DNA from: Janthinobacterium agaricidamnosum NBRC 102515 = DSM 9628
GTDB taxonomy: Bacteria; Pseudomonadota; Gammaproteobacteria; Burkholderiales; Burkholderiaceae_D
DNA: 64,000 bases
Direction of reading: 5' to 3'
Assembly: GCF_000723165.1 (NCBI RefSeq)
Contig: NZ_HG322949.1
Coordinates: 3,934,335-3,998,334 of the forward strand
The translations under genes were made by a program, and so were the position numbers. The notes beneath the pieces were generated by a model. It was not told the origin of the DNA. It saw nothing but the letters and a program-made list of their open reading frames with translations, and did no database searches. This document shows, piece by piece, positions 1 through 9,564 of the stretch. Numbering within the stretch: position 1 is the first letter of the stretch; the number at the start of each line of letters is the position of its first letter.

Positions 1-974
1 ACAACCAGCTGCTGTTCGACGATACCGACCAGCAAGGCCGGATCCAGTTGAAAAGCAGCCAGGCGGCCAGCGAATTGAATTTGGGCCATTTGATACACAG
101 CGCCGACAATTACCGCGGCAGCCTGCGCGGCAGCGGCGCCGAATTGCGTACCGACGCGTATGGCGCGGTGCGTGCCGGCGCCGGTTTATTAGTGTCGAGT
201 TATGCGGTCACGCATGGCGCGGCCCGGCGCGATCCGGCCGGCGACAATACCCCCGGCATCGCGCTGCTGAAACAGGCGGTGGTGCTGGCAGAGACCTTCG
301 GCAAGGCCGCAAAAATCCATCAGACGGTGGCCTGCAGCGAGAATGTGGCGCCGTTAAAAGCGTTGCTGGCAAGCGTATCCGGCATGCATGACATGGACGG
401 CAGCGAAGTCCCGCACGTCAAGGACCCGATCATCGCGCTGTCGGCCAAGGCGGGATTGGGTGTGGTGGCCGGGCAAAACATCCAGATGAGCAATGGCGAG
501 ACGGTGGCCCTGATGAGCGGCTTGGACAGTCAGTTCATCGGCGGCGGCCAATGGCGGGTGCACACCGGCCAGGCGATCGGTGTGCTGGGCGGCGCGGTCC
601 AGGCCGGCGACGACAATGTGGGCCTGCAATTGATCGCGGCCAGGAACCCGATCGAATTGCAGGCGCAAAGCGATGTGATGAATATCCAGGCGCGGAACGA
701 AATCGATGTGATCAGCGCCAATGCCCACATCGACTGGGCGGCGGCGAAAAGCATCAGCCTGTCGACGGCGGGCGGCGCGAATATCACGATTGCAGGCGGC
801 AATATCACGGTGCAATGTCCGGGCAAGATTACCATCCATGCTGGCAAGAAGGCTTTTACCGGACCGACGCGTGTGAATTATCCACTACCGGCACTGCCGA
901 CCAGCGTATGCAAAGCTTGCCTATTGGCCGCCTTGCGCAGTGGCAGTCCATTTGTCGCCCCAAGCGCCGCCTGA
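1..974 (+). CDS. Type VI secretion VgrG spike protein, C-terminal part (5' end outside window)
   Basis: VgrG proteins form the trimeric spike at the tip of the type VI secretion tube and carry effectors. The reading frame is open from base 3 to the TGA at 972-974. The visible portion is the C-terminal region with the DUF2345-type beta-helix: a motif resembling GVLGGAVQAGDDNVGLQL, then alternating short beta repeats (IELQAQSDVMNIQARNEIDV, ISLSTAGGANITIAGGNITV, KITIHAGKKAFTGP) typical of the VgrG needle extension. The N-terminal gp27/gp5-like core lies upstream of the window. The DUF4123 adaptor, lipoprotein and lipase genes downstream confirm a VgrG-effector island. The last 30 or so residues after the beta-helix are probably where adaptor or effector docks (inference). 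Confidence 0.9.
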   Translation, partial: NQLLFDDTDQQGRIQLKSSQAASELNLGHLIHSADNYRGSLRGSGAELRTDAYGAVRAGAGLLVSSYAVTHGAARRDPAGDNTPGIALLKQAVVLAETFGKAAKIHQTVACSENVAPLKALLASVSGMHDMDGSEVPHVKDPIIALSAKAGLGVVAGQNIQMSNGETVALMSGLDSQFIGGGQWRVHTGQAIGVLGGAVQAGDDNVGLQLIAARNPIELQAQSDVMNIQARNEIDVISANAHIDWAAAKSISLSTAGGANITIAGGNITVQCPGKITIHAGKKAFTGPTRVNYPLPALPTSVCKACLLAALRSGSPFVAPSAA

Positions 975-983
975 GGAAATCCC

Positions 984-1901
984 ATGTACTTTGCCATTGA
1001 TACTCCCGATGCAAACTGTCCGGTACTGATTGCGCAGCAATTGCAGGAAGTGCGCACCACCGATGAGACTGCTCCCCTGCACTTGTTGGCGCTGGTCGAT
1101 GGCGCCTTTGATGAAGCATTTTTTACCGAGCGTTATCGGAACCGCCTGCCGCGCCAATCGCTGTATGCACAAACGTCGCTCCAAAGTTTCGGCAATGCAT
1201 CACCGCATGTGCTGGCCTCACCTGTAGGTGACGAGGAACAGGCGGCCTGGCTGCAACGTTTGTTTGAGATATGCGCAGGCAAGCCGATGCTCAGCATTAT
1301 CGCCAGCAGACTCGATGTCGCCGCATTGGCGCAACACCTGCGCCCCTACCTGATCGCCATCACGCCGGACACCGTCGAATGGCCGGTGCGTTGGGGCGAT
1401 ACGCGCATCTTGCCGGCGCTGCTGGCGGCATTGACGCAAGCCCAGCACAGCCATTTGCTTAGTCCGGTACATCGCTGGTGGTCGGTATGCCGCAAGGGCG
1501 GTTTGATCAGTTGGCAAGGAGCGGGAGACATCCAGCCGACCGATGCCGGTTTTGACAAGCTGCCGTTGAGCGACTCGGCTTTTGCAGCCTTGGTCGACGC
1601 AGCGGAAGCCGATGCCGTACTCGCCAATCTACACGACACGCAACCGGATTTGTTTCATTCCAGCAGCCCTGCCGAATGCCATGCCCGGGTAGCGCGTCAC
1701 CTGACCCTGGCCAGCGCCAGCGGCATCGAAGCGGCCGGACCACGCCAGCATTTCAGCGCACTCGCCTTGATGCTGGCCGATGATTTTAGCGCTCATCCAG
1801 CGATGGCGAACCTGCTGCGGCGTACCCGCCAAGGCGCAAATTATCTGACGGAGATCGACACACTGCCAAAAGATTTTTGGCAAGCCAGGATAGTTACATG
1901 A
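984..1901 (+). CDS. DUF4123 domain type VI secretion adaptor/chaperone
   Basis: 305-residue protein of the DUF4123 family, whose members (Tap/TEC) load effectors onto their cognate VgrG. The family hallmark is an N-terminal segment reading LLALVDGAFDEAF near residue 35, followed by an alpha/beta domain with the motif RWWSVCRKGG. The ATG is 9 bases after the VgrG stop, and the GAGGAAAT ribosome site overlaps that stop, so the two are co-translated. Its position between vgrG and the lipase gene suggests it serves the Tle1-like protein encoded at 2447-4639. No signal peptide or membrane segment, as expected for a cytosolic adaptor. Confidence 0.88.
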   Translation: MYFAIDTPDANCPVLIAQQLQEVRTTDETAPLHLLALVDGAFDEAFFTERYRNRLPRQSLYAQTSLQSFGNASPHVLASPVGDEEQAAWLQRLFEICAGKPMLSIIASRLDVAALAQHLRPYLIAITPDTVEWPVRWGDTRILPALLAALTQAQHSHLLSPVHRWWSVCRKGGLISWQGAGDIQPTDAGFDKLPLSDSAFAALVDAAEADAVLANLHDTQPDLFHSSSPAECHARVARHLTLASASGIEAAGPRQHFSALALMLADDFSAHPAMANLLRRTRQGANYLTEIDTLPKDFWQARIVT

Positions 1902-1981
1902 ATTCCCCCCTGTCGCGCCAGCGAATTGAGCACCCTGCGTATTGCATTCTTTGATAACTCTCCTTCATGAAAGAGAAAAAT

Positions 1982-2440
1982 ATGAAATGGCTGACTTACT
2001 TGCCCCCCCTATTACTCCTTGCCAGTTGCGCGGCTCACGGCCGGCATGAAGAAGAGAAACCAAGCGCTACCGCAACGGCACAGGTAGGCATCGTCAACCA
2101 TACCGGCAATTTTATTTATTCTGCATCAGTCGATGGAGCAGGAGGGGGCAATATGGCCAGATGGGGAGCGGGCGGTGCGAATGTTTGCTGCACATCCATT
2201 CCACGAGTATGGCAGTCCGGAATGAAAGTACTAGTTCGATGGGATATGCCCGAAGGGCATACGCATAACGTTAAAGAAAAAATCATCGAAGTGGAAAAAT
2301 ACGATCGACCTGGAGATATTTATATGCATTTCTTTCCAAATGACGAAGTGAGAGTAGTTGTTTCTAACGCTTCCGGATATAGCAAAAAGCATCCCATCCC
2401 TCCTTCTGATCCCCCGACAAACAGTCAACCTAAAAATTGA
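1982..2440 (+). CDS. DUF3304-type lipoprotein, candidate immunity protein for the Tle1-like lipase
   Basis: About 152 residues with a lipoprotein signal: hydrophobic stretch then LLASC lipobox, so the mature protein is lipid-anchored at the cell envelope. The body (VGIVNHTGNFIYSASVDGAGGGNM, then CCTSIPRVWQSGMKVLVRWDMPEG) matches the DUF3304 family as I recall it. An in-frame ATG lies 15 bases upstream at 1967, but AAAGAG sits at good distance from the ATG at 1982, which also gives a cleaner signal peptide. Lipoproteins beside Tle1 phospholipases are known to act as periplasmic immunity proteins (Tli1); the 6-base gap to the lipase gene supports that role here. The gene is notably A+T-rich (20 G+C in the 60 bases 2281-2340). 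Confidence 0.75.
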   Translation: MKWLTYLPPLLLLASCAAHGRHEEEKPSATATAQVGIVNHTGNFIYSASVDGAGGGNMARWGAGGANVCCTSIPRVWQSGMKVLVRWDMPEGHTHNVKEKIIEVEKYDRPGDIYMHFFPNDEVRVVVSNASGYSKKHPIPPSDPPTNSQPKN

Positions 2441-2446
2441 TACAAC

Positions 2447-4639
2447 ATGATTATTCCATCTCCCGAAAAGGCCCCCTTTCCTGTCGACGTTTTTTTAAAA
2501 CCGTCAGTACGCGATCAATCTAAAATCGCTGAATCTGTATCAGAGTCTACGGCTACCGCGCCATGCAGCATTCCAGTGCACATAGGATTATTCTTTGATG
2601 GAACAAACAACAACTTGGACAGGGACCAAGGAGGGCAACGTACAGGAGTGATTGATCCTAAAACCAAATTACCGGGACCGATAACAAAGATCAAACTCGC
2701 ACCTGAGAATGCCAGCCACAGCAACGTGGCACGCCTCTACCTGGCATTCCCCAGGACAAAGGAAAGAAGTGGTTATTTTGGCAATTACATTCCGGGTGTA
2801 GGAACCCCCTTTAAAGAAATTGGGGAAATGACCGAGTCCGATGAAGGTAAAGCTTTTGCAAAAGGTGGGCAAGCCCGCATTATATGGGGGATATTACAGG
2901 TCATTAATGCAATTCATCGGACCATTTCTGGTGGTGATGATCCACTTTATGAGCCAGATGAAGCCGGCCGCCTGGCCCGCATCTACGACAATGCCGTCGG
3001 CCGCGAACAGGTACAAGATACGCCAAGCCAGCGGCAACGTTTCATGACCCACCAGGACTGGTTTGCCCCGCATATTGAAAAACTGCGGGCCGCGATGGTC
3101 AGGCAGCCGAAGCCGCATATCCCTTCGCTGACCTTGTCGGTGTTCGGCTTTTCGCGCGGCGCAGCCGAGGCCGTGGCCTTTTGCCAGTTGTTTGCCGACT
3201 TGCTCAAACCGGCAACAGGGCAAGACCAGACATTTGCGGGTATTCCTGCAAGTATCAATTTCTTGGGCGTCTTCGATACGGTCGCGACGGTAGGCAGTTC
3301 GGCATCGGTGGCGCAGACGACCGTCATGCCAGGCGCATTCTTCGACGGCCACTGGAGTTGGGCGGGAGAATTACTGAAACCACTGGCGCCTTGCGTCAAG
3401 GCCGGCTTGCATTGCATTGCAACACATGAACAGCGCATGAATTTCCCCGTTACCCGGCTGGAAGGCAACATTACCGAGATGTATTTCCCCGGCGTCCATT
3501 CCGACGTGGGCGGAGGTTACGGCCCCGGAGAACAAGGCAAGGGACGCGGATCGCAAGCGGCGCTGCTCTCGCAAATTCCGCTGGCACACATGTTCAAAAC
3601 GGCGCGCCTGCACGGCGTGCCGTTGATACCGTTCAGCGAATTGGAATCAACGATACAGGACGACTTCCAGGTCAATCAGCAACTCGCCAGTGCATGGGAG
3701 GCGTATACAGCGCAACTCGGTACGGAAGGCGGTTTGCTGAAGAAACACATGCAACTGTATTACCGCTGGCGCGCCGCCCGCCTGACGTCACTGAACACGA
3801 CAGCCAGCTTCAGGGCGTCCAGCGCCCAGGAGCAGCAAGACCTGGGCGACTCCAACCGCATGCTGGCGGGCGACCTGGATGCGCTGAGGACTCGCCAGGC
3901 ACGCGACAGCGGCGACGATGGACAAGCATTCCGAACCCAGGATTTGCAGCGCATCAACCACTGGCAATTTTACCGGGCCCAAAACCGCACGCCCCTGGAT
4001 AGCTGGGAAAACTGGGCGCTCGTCATTTTCGACCGGCCCAGGCCGCTGCCGCCGGAAGTGATGCGTTTTTTCGACGATTATGTGCACGATTCCATCGCCG
4101 GCTTTTACATGGCCGGCGAAGTGACCGAATACGACAAGCGCGCCAGGATTGCCGCGCTCAGGCAGGAAAAACCAGAAAAGCTCAACCGGTTTTACAAGCG
4201 TGTGTATGACCTCAACCGCCAGACCGAGGCGGCACAAGCCAAACAAAACAACGGCGAGCCATTGACGCCTGAAGAAGATGCCCTGGTCAAGGAAGCCGAA
4301 TCGGGTACCCCCTATCCTATCCGCACCGATGCCGACAGCGCCGACATGCGCAGCCCGATGATCACCACGCAAACAGCGACACGCCGTGAAGGCGGCGGGT
4401 ATATCTTGCGCCGTGGCTATTACCCGCAAAGCGGCTTCTTTCGCAAAAGCGTGCATGAAAACGATCTGGAACGCCAGCCGCTCAGCAGGAATACCAAAAA
4501 GCAGGCCCCCGAAGAAGCGCCCTGCGAACTGGTCTGGAGCGACAATTTACGGGAAGACATTGCGCAAGCGCGGCGGGAAGAAAACATCTATCTTGTCCAG
4601 CAAGCTATAAGGGCCGACAAATCCCGGGCGGTGGCATAA
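2447..4639 (+). CDS. Tle1-like type VI phospholipase effector (DUF2235 alpha/beta hydrolase)
   Basis: 730-residue protein with the DUF2235/Tle1 catalytic domain. Near residue 50 is the family signature IGLFFDGTNNN; the nucleophile elbow GFSRG places the catalytic serine at residue 236; GVFDTVATVG lies around residue 275 and PGVHSDVGGGY gives a histidine at 351. Tle1 enzymes are delivered by type VI secretion and hydrolyse membrane phospholipids of competitors. It follows vgrG, DUF4123 and a lipoprotein gene, the usual effector-immunity order. No signal peptide, consistent with VgrG-borne delivery. The C-terminal 350 residues have no recognised domain and may bind VgrG or the membrane. Base composition changes inside the gene: the first 500 bases are clearly less G+C-rich than the rest. 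Confidence 0.88.
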   Translation: MIIPSPEKAPFPVDVFLKPSVRDQSKIAESVSESTATAPCSIPVHIGLFFDGTNNNLDRDQGGQRTGVIDPKTKLPGPITKIKLAPENASHSNVARLYLAFPRTKERSGYFGNYIPGVGTPFKEIGEMTESDEGKAFAKGGQARIIWGILQVINAIHRTISGGDDPLYEPDEAGRLARIYDNAVGREQVQDTPSQRQRFMTHQDWFAPHIEKLRAAMVRQPKPHIPSLTLSVFGFSRGAAEAVAFCQLFADLLKPATGQDQTFAGIPASINFLGVFDTVATVGSSASVAQTTVMPGAFFDGHWSWAGELLKPLAPCVKAGLHCIATHEQRMNFPVTRLEGNITEMYFPGVHSDVGGGYGPGEQGKGRGSQAALLSQIPLAHMFKTARLHGVPLIPFSELESTIQDDFQVNQQLASAWEAYTAQLGTEGGLLKKHMQLYYRWRAARLTSLNTTASFRASSAQEQQDLGDSNRMLAGDLDALRTRQARDSGDDGQAFRTQDLQRINHWQFYRAQNRTPLDSWENWALVIFDRPRPLPPEVMRFFDDYVHDSIAGFYMAGEVTEYDKRARIAALRQEKPEKLNRFYKRVYDLNRQTEAAQAKQNNGEPLTPEEDALVKEAESGTPYPIRTDADSADMRSPMITTQTATRREGGGYILRRGYYPQSGFFRKSVHENDLERQPLSRNTKKQAPEEAPCELVWSDNLREDIAQARREENIYLVQQAIRADKSRAVA

Positions 4640-4663
4640 GTAAAACGGTCATGAGCAATAAGA

Positions 4664-4698
4664 AACGCCGGCGCCGCCCACTGGGCCGCGCCGGCGTT
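4664..4698 (-). terminator. Strong hairpin between convergent tle1-like gene and asd
   Basis: Arms AACGCCGGCG (4664-4673) and CGCCGGCGTT (4689-4698) pair perfectly and inner bases extend the stem with one mismatch to a 3-base loop. On the minus strand it is followed by TTTCTTATT, so it best terminates asd; it may also stop transcription of the effector gene from the other side. Confidence 0.7.
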
Positions 4699-4726
4699 GT
4701 CACCAGCAAGTTCGTACTGTAGTCTA

Positions 4727-5854
4727 TCAGGCGTCCAGCAAAATCCGCAGCATGCGGCGCAGCGGTTCGGCCGCGCCCCACAGCAATTGGTCGCCGACGG
4801 TGAAGGCCGACAGGTATTCGCCGCCCATGCTCATCTTGCGCACCCGGCCGACCGGGATCGTCAGGCTGCCGGTGACGGCGGCCGGCGACAGGTCGCGCAC
4901 CGACGCTTCGCGGGTGTTCGGCACCAGTTTGACCCACTGGTTGTTGCTGGCGATGATGTCGTTGATTTCATCGAGCGGCACGTCTTTTTTCAGCTTGATG
5001 GTCAGCGCCTGCGAGTGGCAGCGCATCGCGCCGATGCGCACGCACAAGCCGTCGACCGGGATGGCCTGGCTGCCGAAATCGGCGCCGCGGCCGAGAATCT
5101 TGTTGGTTTCCGCGCCGGCTTTCCATTCTTCCTTGGATTGGCCGTTGCCCAGGTCCTTGTCGATCCACGGGATCAGGTTGCCGGCCAACGGCGCACCGAA
5201 TTGCTTGATTTCGTCCGGCGCGTAGCCGTGCTGGGTGGCCAGCACCTGGCGGTCGATTTCAAGAATTGCCGAAGCCGGGTTGTCGAGCAAGGCCTTGACG
5301 GAACCGTTGATGGTGCCGAACTGGGTCAGCAATTCGCGCATGTGCTGCGCGCCCCCGCCGGAGGCCGCCTGGTACGTCATCGACGTCATCCAGTCGATCA
5401 AGTCGTGCTGGAACAAGCCGCCCAGGCCCATCATCATGCACGATACGGTGCAATTGCCGCCGATGTAGTTCTTGACGCCCTTGCCCAGCGCATCCTTGAT
5501 GACGTGCAGGTTGACCGGATCGAGCACGATCACGGCGTCTTTTTCCATGCGCAAGGTCGATGCCGCATCGATCCAGTAGCCGTCCCAGCCAGCCGCGCGC
5601 AATTGCGGGAAAACTTCACTGGTGTAGTCGCCGCCCTGGCAAGAAATAATGATCTCGCACTTCTTCAGCTCGGCAATATCGGTGGCGCTCTTCAAAATGG
5701 TTTCATTCTTCGCCATCGACGGTGCGGAACCGCCGGTGTTCGACGTAGTGAAAAATACCGGTTCAATGTGAGCAAAATCGCCCTCTTCCTGCATGCGTTG
5801 CATCAGGACCGAACCGACCATACCGCGCCAACCTACCAAGCCTACTAATTTCAT
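4727..5854 (-). CDS. asd: Aspartate-semialdehyde dehydrogenase
   Basis: Catalyses NADPH-dependent reduction of aspartyl phosphate to aspartate semialdehyde, the branch point to lysine, diaminopimelate, threonine and methionine. The protein (375 residues) starts [21 protein letters not shown], the nucleotide-binding GxxGxVG region, and has the catalytic cysteine in GGNCTVS near residue 135 and the [14 protein letters not shown] stretch typical of the Gram-negative enzyme. A GTG precedes the ATG, but GAGGAAAA is correctly spaced for the ATG at 5854. It lies 57 bases after leuB on the same strand, a usual arrangement in Burkholderiales. The stop is followed by the hairpin at 4664-4698. Confidence 0.97.
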   Translation of the reverse strand: MKLVGLVGWRGMVGSVLMQRMQEEGDFAHIEPVFFTTSNTGGSAPSMAKNETILKSATDIAELKKCEIIISCQGGDYTSEVFPQLRAAGWDGYWIDAASTLRMEKDAVIVLDPVNLHVIKDALGKGVKNYIGGNCTVSCMMMGLGGLFQHDLIDWMTSMTYQAASGGGAQHMRELLTQFGTINGSVKALLDNPASAILEIDRQVLATQHGYAPDEIKQFGAPLAGNLIPWIDKDLGNGQSKEEWKAGAETNKILGRGADFGSQAIPVDGLCVRIGAMRCHSQALTIKLKKDVPLDEINDIIASNNQWVKLVPNTREASVRDLSPAAVTGSLTIPVGRVRKMSMGGEYLSAFTVGDQLLWGAAEPLRRMLRILLDA

Positions 5855-5910
5855 CACTTTTCCTCAACAGAGCATTAGGCGGATACCGCCGCCATTTTCG
5901 GTCTTACAAT

Positions 5911-6981
5911 TTATCCCAGCGCTTTCACCACGGCATCGCCCATTTCCCCGGTGCTGACGCGGGTAGTGCCGGCTTCGTAAATATCGGCCGTGCGATAGCC
6001 TTGCGACAAGACTTTCTTGACCGCCGTTTCGACCCGGTCGGCTTGCTCGGCCCGGTTCAGCGAGTAGCGCAACATCATCGCCGCCGACAAGATCGTCGCC
6101 AGCGGATTGGCGATGCCCTTGCCCGCGATATCCGGCGCCGAACCGTGCGACGGTTCGTACAAGCCCTTGTTGTTGGCGTCCAGCGACGCCGATGGCAGCA
6201 TGCCGATCGAACCGGTCAGCATGGCCGCCGCATCGGACAGGATATCGCCAAACATATTGCCTGTCACCATGACATCGAATTTCTTTGGCGCCCGTACCAG
6301 TTGCATCGCGGCATTGTCGACATACATATGGTCCAGCGCCACGTCCGGATATTCCTTGTGCACGTCGATGACGATGTCTTTCCAGAACTGGAAGGTTTCC
6401 AGCACATTCGCCTTGTCGACGCTGGTCAGGCGCTTGTCGCGCTTTTGCGCGGCCTGGAACGCCACATGGGCGATGCGGCGGATTTCACCTTCCGCGTAGC
6501 GCATGGTGTCGTAACCTTCGCGCTGGCCCTTGAACGGACCGTCCGGGCACTCGCGCACGCCGCGCGGCTGGCCGAAATAAATGTCGCCGGTCAATTCACG
6601 GATGATCAGGATATCCAGACCGGAGACGACTTCCGGTTTCAGCGTCGAGGCGCCCGCCAGTTCCGGATACAGGATCGCCGGACGCAGGTTGGCGAACAGG
6701 CCCAGGTTCTTGCGCAAGCCGAGGATCGCCTGTTCCGGGCGCAAGGAGCGCTCCAGATTGTCGTACTGATAATCGCCGACGGCGCCGAACAGCACCGCGT
6801 CGGCCGCCTTGGCCAGCGCCAAGGTAGCTTCCGGCAATGGATGGCCGTGGGCCGCATAACCGGCGCCGCCGACGGGAGCGGTTTCCAGTTCAAACTGTTC
6901 GCCCAGTACATTCAATACTTTGACGGCTTGGGTGACGATTTCCGGGCCGATGCCATCACCCGGCAAGATTGCAATTTTCAT
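5911..6981 (-). CDS. leuB: 3-isopropylmalate dehydrogenase
   Basis: Third step of leucine synthesis: NAD-dependent oxidation and decarboxylation of 3-isopropylmalate in the cytosol. 356 residues, usual length. Starts [16 protein letters not shown], the conserved N-terminus; [14 protein letters not shown] and the metal/substrate segment [14 protein letters not shown] are present, as is the NAD-discriminating region. It lies 19 bases from leuD on the same strand, so leuCDB (with the entericidin gene inside) is read as one operon. Confidence 0.97.
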   Translation of the reverse strand: MKIAILPGDGIGPEIVTQAVKVLNVLGEQFELETAPVGGAGYAAHGHPLPEATLALAKAADAVLFGAVGDYQYDNLERSLRPEQAILGLRKNLGLFANLRPAILYPELAGASTLKPEVVSGLDILIIRELTGDIYFGQPRGVRECPDGPFKGQREGYDTMRYAEGEIRRIAHVAFQAAQKRDKRLTSVDKANVLETFQFWKDIVIDVHKEYPDVALDHMYVDNAAMQLVRAPKKFDVMVTGNMFGDILSDAAAMLTGSIGMLPSASLDANNKGLYEPSHGSAPDIAGKGIANPLATILSAAMMLRYSLNRAEQADRVETAVKKVLSQGYRTADIYEAGTTRVSTGEMGDAVVKALG

Positions 6982-6999
6982 GTTCTTCGATCTGGTAAA

Positions 7000-7647
7000 T
7001 TAAATGACGTTGGCCAACCACGGTTGCGTGGCCAGATGGCGCTCTTCGAAAGCGTGGATCGCGTCGGCGTGGCGCAGCGTCAGGCCGATATCGTCCAGGC
7101 CATTCATCAGGCAATATTTGCGGAAGGCGTCAATCTCGAACGGATATGCCACTGAGCCATTGCTGGTCGCCACACGCTGTTGCTCAAGATCGACCACCAG
7201 CTTGTAACCGGGGAAGGCCTTGACTTCATTAAACAGGTGATCGATCTGGGATTCCGACAAGACGATCGGCAACAAGCCGTTTTTGTAGCAATTATTGAAG
7301 AAGATATCGGCGAAGCTCGGCGCGATGATCGCGCGGAAGCCATACTGATCCAGCGCCCACGGCGCATGTTCGCGCGACGAGCCGCAGCCGAAGTTTTTAC
7401 GGGTCAGCAAGATCGACGCGCCCTGGTAACGCGCCTCGTTCAGCACGAAGTCCGGGTTCAGCGGACGGCGGCTATTGTCCTGGCCCGGTTCGCCGTGATC
7501 CAGGTAACGCCATTCGTCGAACAGGTTCGGACCGAAGCCGCTGCGGTGGATCGATTTCAGGAATTGCTTCGGGATGATGGCGTCGGTATCGACGTTGGCC
7601 CGGTCGAGCGGGGCTACCAGCCCTTCGTAAATGATAAATTTGTCCAC
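7000..7647 (-). CDS. leuD: 3-isopropylmalate dehydratase, small subunit
   Basis: Small (swivel) subunit of isopropylmalate isomerase, partner of LeuC. 215 residues beginning [26 protein letters not shown]; the GTG at 7645-7647 is the start because the MDKF terminus is conserved in relatives and no ATG fits. [14 protein letters not shown] is the conserved substrate loop. Located between the entericidin gene and leuB. Confidence 0.96.
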   Translation of the reverse strand: MDKFIIYEGLVAPLDRANVDTDAIIPKQFLKSIHRSGFGPNLFDEWRYLDHGEPGQDNSRRPLNPDFVLNEARYQGASILLTRKNFGCGSSREHAPWALDQYGFRAIIAPSFADIFFNNCYKNGLLPIVLSESQIDHLFNEVKAFPGYKLVVDLEQQRVATSNGSVAYPFEIDAFRKYCLMNGLDDIGLTLRHADAIHAFEERHLATQPWLANVI

Positions 7648-7698
7648 GATAACTCTGCAATGTCGATGCGCGAACCTCAGGCTCGCCGCATCATGGGT

Positions 7699-7821
7699 TT
7701 ATTTGCCGCCGGCGCTTTGCACCACCTGGCCGACCTTTTGAACGTCCTTGCCGATGCCGGAGACGGTGTTGCATCCGCTCAGGATCAGGGCTGCGATGCT
7801 TAGGGCTAGTATTTTTTTCAT
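7699..7821 (-). CDS. Entericidin-like small lipoprotein
   Basis: A 40-residue protein: Lys-Lys N-terminus, hydrophobic core and lipobox ILSGC at residue 17, then the entericidin signature NTVSGIGKDVQKVGQ. Entericidins are small membrane lipoproteins (toxin/antidote pair EcnA/EcnB in enterics); here only one copy exists and no partner is visible. It lies inside the leu operon, 51 bases before leuD and 102 bases after leuC, and is presumably co-transcribed. Similar placement is found in other Burkholderiales. Function in this location is unknown; it could equally be a structural envelope peptide. Confidence 0.88.
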   Translation of the reverse strand: MKKILALSIAALILSGCNTVSGIGKDVQKVGQVVQSAGGK

Positions 7822-7923
7822 ATTGTATTCTCGTTGTGTCGTATGCTTGAGGTCCGGCGTTTTCATTTGGACAAGTAACGCGCAACAATGTTGCGCCCTT
7901 GCTTTATTTTACGCCAGCAACAC

Positions 7924-9327
7924 TCATCGCAAGCCGCGCACATCCACAAAGTGGCCGGCGATGCCCGCCGCCGCCGCCATTGCCGGCGACACCAGATGGG
8001 TGCGGCCGCCCTGCCCCTGGCGTCCTTCGAAGTTGCGGTTCGAGGTGGACGCACAGCGCTCGCCCGGTTCCAGCCGGTCGGCGTTCATCGCCAGGCACAT
8101 CGAGCAGCCAGGTTCGCGCCACTCGAAACCGGCGGCCTTGAAAATCTGGTCCAGGCCTTCGCGCTCGGCCTGGTCCTTGACGAGACCGGAACCCGGCACC
8201 ACCATCGCCAGCGTCACGTTGGATGCGCGGTACTTGCCGCGCACCACCGCCGCCGCCGCGCGCAAGTCTTCGATGCGCGAGTTGGTGCAGGAACCGATGA
8301 ACACCTTGTCGATGCGGATGTCCTCGATCGGCGTATTCGGCTTCAAGGCCATGTAGACCAGCGCCTTTTCCATCGCATCGCGGCGCACGGCGTCCTTTTC
8401 ATGGTCCGGATCGGGCACCCGGCCATTGATGCCGACCACCATTTCAGGCGACGTGCCCCACGTCACTTGCGGCTGGATCTCGGCCGCGTTCAAGGTCACC
8501 ACCAGGTCGAACCGCGCGCCCGGATCGGAATGCAGCGTGCGCCAGTACGACACGGCGCGCTCCCAGTGCGGGCCGGCCGGCGAAAACGGACGACCCTTGA
8601 CATAATTGATGGTGGTGTCGTCGACGGCGATCATGCCGGCGCGCGCGCCGGCCTCGATCGCCATGTTACAGACCGTCATGCGGCCTTCCATCGACAATGC
8701 GCGTATCGTCGAACCGCCGAATTCGATCGCGTAACCGGTGCCGCCGGCGGTGCCGATCTTGCCGATCACGGCCAGCACGATATCCTTGGCGGTGACGCCG
8801 GCCGGCATGGCGCCGTCGACCTGCACCAGCATCGATTTCGATTTTTTCGCCAGCAAGGTCTGGGTAGCCAGCACATGTTCCACTTCGGAGGTGCCGATGC
8901 CGTGCGCCAGGCAGCCGAACGCGCCGTGGGTCGAAGTATGCGAATCGCCGCACACCACCGTCATGCCCGGCAGCGTCGCGCCCTGCTCCGGCCCGATCAC
9001 GTGCACGATGCCCTGGCGCTTGTCGTTCATGTTGAAATACGTCAAGCCGTAGTTCTTGGCGTTCTTGTCCAGCGTCTCGACCTGCAAGCGCGATACCGGA
9101 TCGGCGATGCCGTCGGCGCGGCTGGTGGTCGGCACATTGTGGTCGGCCACCGCCAGGTTGGCGGAAATGCGCCACGGTTGGCGTCCCGCTTCGCGCAAGC
9201 CGTCGAACGCCTGCGGGCTGGTCACTTCATGCACCAGGTGCCGGTCGATATACAAAATTGTCGTGCCATCATCTTCGGCCCGAACAACGTGGGATTCCCA
9301 AAGTTTGTCGTAAAGCGTCTTCATCAT
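7924..9327 (-). CDS. leuC: 3-isopropylmalate dehydratase, large subunit
   Basis: Large [4Fe-4S] subunit of isopropylmalate isomerase; with LeuD converts 2-isopropylmalate to 3-isopropylmalate. The protein starts [15 protein letters not shown], shows [15 protein letters not shown], and carries cluster cysteines in [17 protein letters not shown] and in GCSMCLAMN, as in the aconitase family. The frame stays open further upstream, but similarity begins at the tandem ATG codons 9322-9327; GGAAAT precedes them and either ATG could be used. First gene of the leu operon; its promoter must lie in 9328-9510. Confidence 0.96.
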   Translation of the reverse strand: MMKTLYDKLWESHVVRAEDDGTTILYIDRHLVHEVTSPQAFDGLREAGRQPWRISANLAVADHNVPTTSRADGIADPVSRLQVETLDKNAKNYGLTYFNMNDKRQGIVHVIGPEQGATLPGMTVVCGDSHTSTHGAFGCLAHGIGTSEVEHVLATQTLLAKKSKSMLVQVDGAMPAGVTAKDIVLAVIGKIGTAGGTGYAIEFGGSTIRALSMEGRMTVCNMAIEAGARAGMIAVDDTTINYVKGRPFSPAGPHWERAVSYWRTLHSDPGARFDLVVTLNAAEIQPQVTWGTSPEMVVGINGRVPDPDHEKDAVRRDAMEKALVYMALKPNTPIEDIRIDKVFIGSCTNSRIEDLRAAAAVVRGKYRASNVTLAMVVPGSGLVKDQAEREGLDQIFKAAGFEWREPGCSMCLAMNADRLEPGERCASTSNRNFEGRQGQGGRTHLVSPAMAAAAGIAGHFVDVRGLR

Positions 9328-9510
9328 GATTTCCGTTGCCAAAGCTTGTAATGAGTAGTCCGCAATGATTATGCCATATTTGTGCAAGGCAGAACCAAAC
9401 ATAGCCCCAAGTCGATGAAACAAGAGGAAATTCGGTTTTACTGCGCCATCCGGGTAAAACATTGCTAACCAGGTGATTCCGGCCGCCAACACATCGCTGG
9501 CGGCCGGGCC

Positions 9511-9541
9511 GAAAAAAAAGCCTGCATATACGCAGGCTTTT
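9511..9541 (-). terminator. Rho-independent terminator after cheA-like gene
   Basis: Arms AAAGCCTGC (9517-9525) and GCAGGCTTT (9532-9540) around a 6-base loop, followed on the minus strand by a run of T (9512-9519 reads as A on plus). It closes the cheZ-cheA operon and separates it from leuC. Confidence 0.85.
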
Positions 9542-9564
9542 GGTGTGATGCCAGTGTTTCAACA

